Shown: in pieces, positions 6,363-10,166 of the stretch
How positions within the stretch are numbered: the stretch's first letter is position 1
Layout of the letters: each line of letters begins with the position of its first letter
NCBI GenBank assembly: GCA_003354225.1
Contig: PIVH01000028.1
Coordinates: 1-10,166, forward strand
Source: Globobulimina sp.
Lineage: Eukaryota > Foraminifera > Rotaliida
Reading direction: 5' to 3'
DNA: 10,166 nt
Notes under the pieces: generated by a model
Databases searched by the model: none
The model's input: only the letters and a program-made list of their open reading frames with translations
What the model was told of the DNA's origin: nothing
Position numbers and translations under genes: made by a program

Positions 6363-8649
6363 ATGTTGGATGGCGTATTTCCTGATGACTTTGGTTCGAG
6401 TGCGTAGCGTGGCGCCTTCGTTTTGTTTAATAAGTAGGGATTCCAATGCATTTTCATTCAAAATTAAGTCATTCTGGGCGGAAACTGTTAGGATTTTATG
6501 GAAAAGGAGGTTGCCAATGTCATTATGTTGGAATTTGGCCGTAATTTCAGGATGAAATGTCAATCCTAACTGGTCCATCGTATTCATCTCACTCCACACA
6601 GTCGGAACGCCATTGATTGTGAGGTCTTTAATGCGCGAAACAGCAAAAGAATGATAGAAAGTGATTAGAGTGTGCTCACTCGGCGCATTTCCTAAGCCAG
6701 GTATCCCTTTGAAGCCATCTTCTAATTGCGGTCTTATCGTGGGACAGCCTTTGCATTTTGATGTTAAATGGCCGCATTTTGATTGGATCGTCGCTTTATG
6801 TAATTTATTTAGTGCTAAATTGATGGCATTCGAGTCCTTTCCATCGCGTACCATATCCGCTTCAATTTTCGCTTTTAATTCATCCAATTTGGCATCAAAG
6901 GAGCTGCAATGATTTGGTGTGGGGCAGAAATATGACGGGTCATACACGCATTTGTTGGCTAATTGTATGTGCATCGTAGACATAGCAATGATATCTTGGC
7001 GGTATGTCTCTGTAATATGTACTTCTGTGCCACCGACAATGAACGAGTTGGAGGCCAACGCTTTGTTCGCATAAAAATAATTGTTGTCATGCAAGTCCGC
7101 TGCAGGAACACCAGTTAATAGGTAACGCGGCGTATTTTTAAACTGGAATTTGAACGTATTGGCATACGAATGCATCTGATATGGATGCGCATAATTTATG
7201 ACATGGATATCTGGCTCGATTGGCGCGACATTGTTTAATACATAATCGACTTCTTTACGGTTCAAATACGGCGATAAATGGTACAAATCCAAGATATTTC
7301 CACGTAAAAGCGAATGTTTCGTGGAACAATACCAAGCTTTGGCTGTCGTGGAGTTGCATTTCATTAACGTCAATTTTAAGCAGCGCGGGTCGGTAATATG
7401 GAAGCCCAATACATCCCAAATGTAGCCCAAATCGATTGTATGTGCCTGGTATCTGTTAAGTGTGTCCATATTGTCTAAAACAGTCAAATTTAATATACGT
7501 TTTAATTTCTTGCGACAGCCAAAATAAAGCCCCGTTTTCTTGACAGGGAACGCCAACGCATTGCATCCTCGCGCATGTCCATAATAGTCACCGTCGTGAT
7601 ATTCAGCTACATTGTCGGCAACAGTCACTGATAAGGGGTAGTTATTGAATTTCACCTTGTATTTCAACGGCAGCGGCTCATTAATCACATTATTAATATA
7701 CTCTAATAACTGCTGGTCCGACGCAACGTAATTAAATCCAGAACCAGTCTTCTTCACTCTGCCATGTAATGCGCTGATATACGTCAGGATGCCTTGGGTG
7801 TCGCCGTCAATGCGCTCTAATGAATTATAGAAGGATTTGTCTGCGTAATAATAGGAATAAGAGGAGGAAGCAAAGAGGACAGTTAGTGGGGACACTGTGG
7901 GTAACAATTCTTCTCTGGTTTTGATAATATTGGCATCTTTCAAGGATGCAATGAAGTCATTCTCTTTATGTATCCAAATGCGGTCCGATATTCGGTTATT
8001 AATAAACACTTTGCCGAATACAATACGGATATGGAAGTCGACGCCAATTTCATTGTGATATTTAGCGGCATTGGCGATCCATTTGCGGGCACGGTTGATT
8101 TGGCCGTCTTGATATTTACGGACCATTTTATCAGAGCGCGTTTCTTCGACATACGCTTTGGTTTTGGTCATAGATCTGCGTCGATTGAATCTAATATGGC
8201 GTTGATTGAAATCAATTTTTAAATCATCATAATCACTGAACGTCGTCACTGTGTCTGGGACCATCTGCGAGGTACATTTAATTTTAATGGTATTGGCTGA
8301 CGCAGGAATACTTTCGATGCCTTGAATGTACGATAATTGTTTAATGCCAGCGCCAGGATTTTGGATGGAGAATAATTTGGTAGTCTTAGGATGCGGGCTG
8401 CCAATATCTAAAAGGGTCGATTCAATGTAATTTCGTTTCAATGGGTTCGGCCGGATGCTGCAAGTATTTATGATGCTGTCTAAATTTGGAGATTTGGGGA
8501 ATGGTATTTGCGAGAAGTCATCCATTTGGTCATCATCCTCAAATGGGAAGTCCTCGATAACTGTGTTATATTTTGTATCAATATTTACGTTTATGTATAC
8601 TTTTACAGGTATTTGTTTTTGTATATTTACCTTTTTTATCATCAGCCAT
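6207..8649 (-). CDS. LINE ORF1 protein, unrecognised family, ~790 aa after removal of a putative 70-nt intron
   Basis: It probably packages element RNA, by position, but I recognise no known ORF1 domain. The proposed model joins 8649-8631 to 8560-6207: ATG GCT GAT GAT AAA AAA G, then TT ATC GAG, giving an acidic start MADDKK-VIEDFPFEDDD. Without splicing the same downstream frame could start at the ATG at 8642 (811 residues), at the ATG at 8969 or at a non-ATG codon. In 790-residue numbering there is an acidic N-terminus (1-25), a basic patch around R133-R135, a middle of about 400 residues with mixed aromatic and polar composition, a Cys/His cluster (C544, C552, H557, C558, then C602, H604, C609, C612) flanking a charged helix-like segment, and an Asp/Asn-rich tail (740-790). 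It ends in TAA 5 nt before the ORF2 ATG. That it is a real protein is likely; its start is less sure. Confidence 0.72.
8561..8630 (-). other. Putative 70-nt phase-1 spliceosomal intron near the start of ORF1
   Basis: The minus strand reads AAAAAAG then GTAAATATAC at 8630, and ATAACACAG ending at 8561 followed by TTATCGAG. Removing it joins a 6-codon exon (8649-8631) to the main ORF in frame, and the junction codon is GTT, the same Val as in the unspliced frame. The segment is AT-rich, lacks the Asp/Glu-rich character of the flanking protein, and begins and ends with consensus GT and CAG. Against it: it is also open in the downstream frame, and LINEs copied through spliced mRNA should lose introns. 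Confidence 0.5.
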
Positions 8650-8747
8650 TGGGAAATGTAGTATTTAATGGGAAAGGAATAGGATGTGAGTGAGTAGGGA
8701 GTTGAGAGTGTGGTAGAAAGGATGTTTATGGAAAGTTTGTTGAAAAA
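8650..8747 (-). promoter_or_regulatory. G-less C/T/A-rich leader immediately upstream of the ORF1 ATG
   Basis: On the coding strand there is no G for 100 nt (8747-8648), ending exactly at the ATG at 8649, with many CTC, CAC and TCC steps and a weak TTAAATAC about 17 nt before the ATG. Pyrimidine-rich, unstructured leaders just before a start codon are common in well-expressed eukaryotic genes. This supports the ATG at 8649 as the true start. No firm promoter element can be named. Confidence 0.45.
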
Positions 8748-9537
8748 CAGTTTAAAGCTACGCGTGCTTTGCTGCTTATTATTTTGTAGTTGTTTCTCGC
8801 AATGAGATATATCATAAATGATATTGTTAGTTAGGAAATGATGATGGATACAATTAGAAAAGACACAAATGGTACAACACAAAGAAGAAATAAATATACA
8901 AATATTATTGTCAAACTCCGCAGAATGTTTGAAGAAGATGAGATAGTTTGTTATTGGTACTTGATTCATCGTTTTTGGGATATTTCTGTGTTTAATTAGC
9001 TCGTTCAAAGCGAGATCTGTATGATGCAATACAGTATTTTTGTTATTGTCAATGTTATTTTTATTGAATGATTGGAATACACATTGGTTGGGACAGAAGT
9101 ACGTTAATTTGACGGAATTGGTTATGTTTTGGACGGTGTTTTCACATTTTGTTATTTTATGGTATAAATGAAACTTTCCAAGTGATTGTTGCTCCGTTTT
9201 AGTACTACTTCCTTCGTTTTTGTTTCTATTCAAATGTAGAATTTTATCGCAGTGAACGAGGCTAATTTTTGCATCGTTGAGGCACTGTGAATTTTGCAAG
9301 GGTTTAGGTTCGGTGATTGTTAAGTAAGGGAGGAAGTGAGGAAAGTTTTTTAATTCTATATTTCCAATACTATTTTTTACTCTTTCTCTCTTTGCAGTTG
9401 CACTGATAAACTGTTTTGTATTTTTAGTTTAATTTTAAACTACCCTGAATCTCTGATGAAGGCCAAAAATAACAAACACAAGAGAGGATAGAAATAAATT
9501 ATAAAAATACAATAAAAACTGCATAAGCTACTGGAAA
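8748..9537. other. Gene-poor stretch: transporter 3' flank plus probable element 5' leader
   Basis: No gene with recognisable content lies here. On the minus strand the ORF1 frame stays open from 9428 to the proposed intron, with an in-frame TAA at 9431-9429; within it the first ATG is at 8969. The conceptual protein looks AT-driven (Asn, Lys, Ile and Cys mixed without domains). The part from 9440 to 9537 is A-rich on the plus strand like the transporter gene and is probably its 3' flank. No AATAAA is seen on the minus strand just after the transporter stop. No tRNA, rRNA or CRISPR is visible. Confidence 0.5.
9425..9442. repeat. Short inverted repeat, 7-nt arms and 4-nt loop
   Basis: TAGTTTA and TAAACTA face each other around ATTT. 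It overlaps the place where the ORF1 upstream frame closes and where strand composition changes, so it may sit at the element 5' boundary. An inverted repeat this short and AT-rich can also arise by chance. Confidence 0.25.
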
Positions 9538-10166
9538 TCAATGAGTAATCGGTTTTCCATATTCATTTTTTGTGGGAGTTGGCATTTTTGTTGGAAACCA
9601 ATTTAATTTATCCGCAAATGATAAAACAGACGGCACAATTAACGGTCTTACGATAAACGTATCAATTAACACTCCAGCCACAAATACCAAACCCATTTGA
9701 TTGGAAGTTATAATGTTCTCCAATAACAACCCCATAAAGGCACATGCCATCACAGTGCCCGCAGCGGAAATAATCGGACCTGTGGTGGACAGACCAAGTA
9801 TAATTGCTGCCGAAGTGCTATATCCTTTACTTCTGTACTCAAATACGCGCGAAAATAAAAATATTTCATAATCCAAAGCCAAACCAACTAAAACAGTGCA
9901 AGTAACCACTGGCAACATCCAACCAATCCCTTGAGTCACTTGTAAGGAATGAAATTGTGTCCAGGCTAACCAGCCATTTTCAAACACCCCAACCACCAAA
10001 CCATAAACAAATAGTATTGGAACAACAATACATAACAACAATCTAAACGGCAGCAATATTGCTCGAAACACAACACCAATCAAAATAAATACAACACCAA
10101 TAATAACCGCCAAGCCATATGGCAATGTTTTATTGGTTTTATATAAGCCATCAATTTCCCAATACA
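9538..10166 (-). CDS. MMPL/RND-family membrane transporter, C-terminal part (5' end outside window)
   Basis: The visible ~209 residues are the end of an MMPL-type transporter of the RND superfamily, proteins that move lipids or other hydrophobic compounds across a membrane using an ion gradient. The frame stays open to the window edge, so the start is outside; no ATG occurs near the TTG at 10125, which is an internal codon. Visible are a membrane segment after PYGLAV, a second after FRAILLPFR, a loop with an amphipathic segment, a third containing GLALDYEIFLFSR followed by the EYRSKG turn (the family's most conserved block), a fourth with GPIISAAGTVMACAFMG, and a fifth with VLIDTFIVRPLIVPSVL. 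It ends soon after the last membrane segment with a short Lys/Pro tail, as is usual. The conserved Asp residues of the LDYE and LIDTF motifs are both present. I take it as a host gene, unrelated to the retroelement except by position. Confidence 0.88.
   Translation of the reverse strand, partial: YWEIDGLYKTNKTLPYGLAVIIGVVFILIGVVFRAILLPFRLLLCIVVPILFVYGLVVGVFENGWLAWTQFHSLQVTQGIGWMLPVVTCTVLVGLALDYEIFLFSRVFEYRSKGYSTSAAIILGLSTTGPIISAAGTVMACAFMGLLLENIITSNQMGLVFVAGVLIDTFIVRPLIVPSVLSFADKLNWFPTKMPTPTKNEYGKPITH

Larger units (their letters stand above)
1..9450 (-). mobile_element. APE-type non-LTR retrotransposon (LINE), two ORFs, apparently intact but cut at its 3' tail
   Basis: The element spans ORF1, ORF2 and their leader on the minus strand. 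ORF2 has the domain order endonuclease, reverse transcriptase, CCHC finger, RNase H, an arrangement also found in RNase H-bearing LINEs such as plant L1 types. I see no long terminal repeats, integrase or protease, which argues against an LTR element. The 3' end runs off the window at position 1. The 5' end is not marked by a visible target-site duplication. I place it between about 9300 and 9537, probably near 9430-9450, because the plus strand changes there from T/G-rich (element) to A/C-rich (host transporter side) and because the upstream frame of ORF1 closes at 9431. At more than 9.4 kb it is long for a LINE. All catalytic motifs are present and no internal stop breaks either ORF, so it looks young. 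Confidence 0.85.

Noticed and set aside
6325-8693. Plus-strand open frames of 61-84 codons and one minus-strand frame (7940-8152) opposite or inside ORF1
   Set aside because: They overlap ORF1 in other frames, lack domains, and follow the codon bias of ORF1.
9297-9299. TTG at 9299 as the ORF1 start (1030 residues)
   Set aside because: TTG starts are not expected in a eukaryote, the frame is open well beyond it, and the ATG at 8649 with splicing gives a more coherent N-terminus.
9379-9397. Good-looking plus-strand 3' splice acceptor (pyrimidine tract then TTTGCAG)
   Set aside because: No plus-strand exon follows it; all genes here read on the minus strand, so it is probably a chance pyrimidine tract.
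1-9450. LTR retrotransposon, retrovirus-like element or bacterial group II intron
   Set aside because: There are no terminal repeats, integrase, protease or intron RNA domains seen; the APE endonuclease with a LINE-type RT and RNase H fits a non-LTR element.
10123-10125. TTG at 10125 as the start of the transporter
   Set aside because: The frame continues open to the window edge and the visible part matches only the C-terminal portion of an MMPL protein, so this codon is internal.

Overview
The window looks like nuclear DNA of an AT-rich eukaryote, probably a protist or an early-diverging fungus; the sequence alone does not fix the lineage. The reasons are a very large, apparently intact APE-type non-LTR retrotransposon (LINE), a plausible 70-nt GT-AG intron, Asn/Asp-rich low-complexity protein segments and an AT-rich composition. 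No bacterial ribosome binding sites or operon signals were seen.

Everything recognisable reads on the minus strand, so gene order runs from high to low coordinates. (1) 10166-9538: the 3' end of a host gene for an MMPL/RND-family membrane transporter, cut by the window edge. (2) 9537 to about 8650: a stretch with no assigned gene, holding the transporter 3' flank and then what I take to be the 5' leader of the retroelement. The last 100 nt before the proposed ORF1 start have no G on the coding strand. (3) 8649-6207: ORF1, a protein of about 790 residues that I do not recognise, with an acidic N-terminus, a basic patch, a Cys/His cluster and an Asp/Asn-rich tail. Its best start needs removal of a 70-nt intron. 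(4) 6201-19: ORF2, 2060 codons without a stop, starting 5 nt after the ORF1 stop. It carries an unrecognised N-terminal region, an APE-type endonuclease, a reverse transcriptase with a large insertion, a CCHC zinc finger and an RNase H. (5) 18-1: the start of the element 3' tail, with CTA repeats, cut by the window.

ORF2 would supply target nicking (endonuclease), target-primed cDNA synthesis (reverse transcriptase) and RNA removal (RNase H). ORF1 takes the place of the RNA-binding partner of other LINEs but has no visible CCHC gag knuckle or other known ORF1 signature. The element lies about 0.1-0.25 kb downstream of the transporter gene, in the same orientation.

The least ordinary signals are the putative intron at the ORF1 start, the long stop-free frame upstream of it, a T-tract array of about 32-nt period with a 226-nt AG-free zone at the start of ORF2, the very tight ORF1/ORF2 junction, the Glu-to-Asp change in the endonuclease and the insertion inside the reverse transcriptase.
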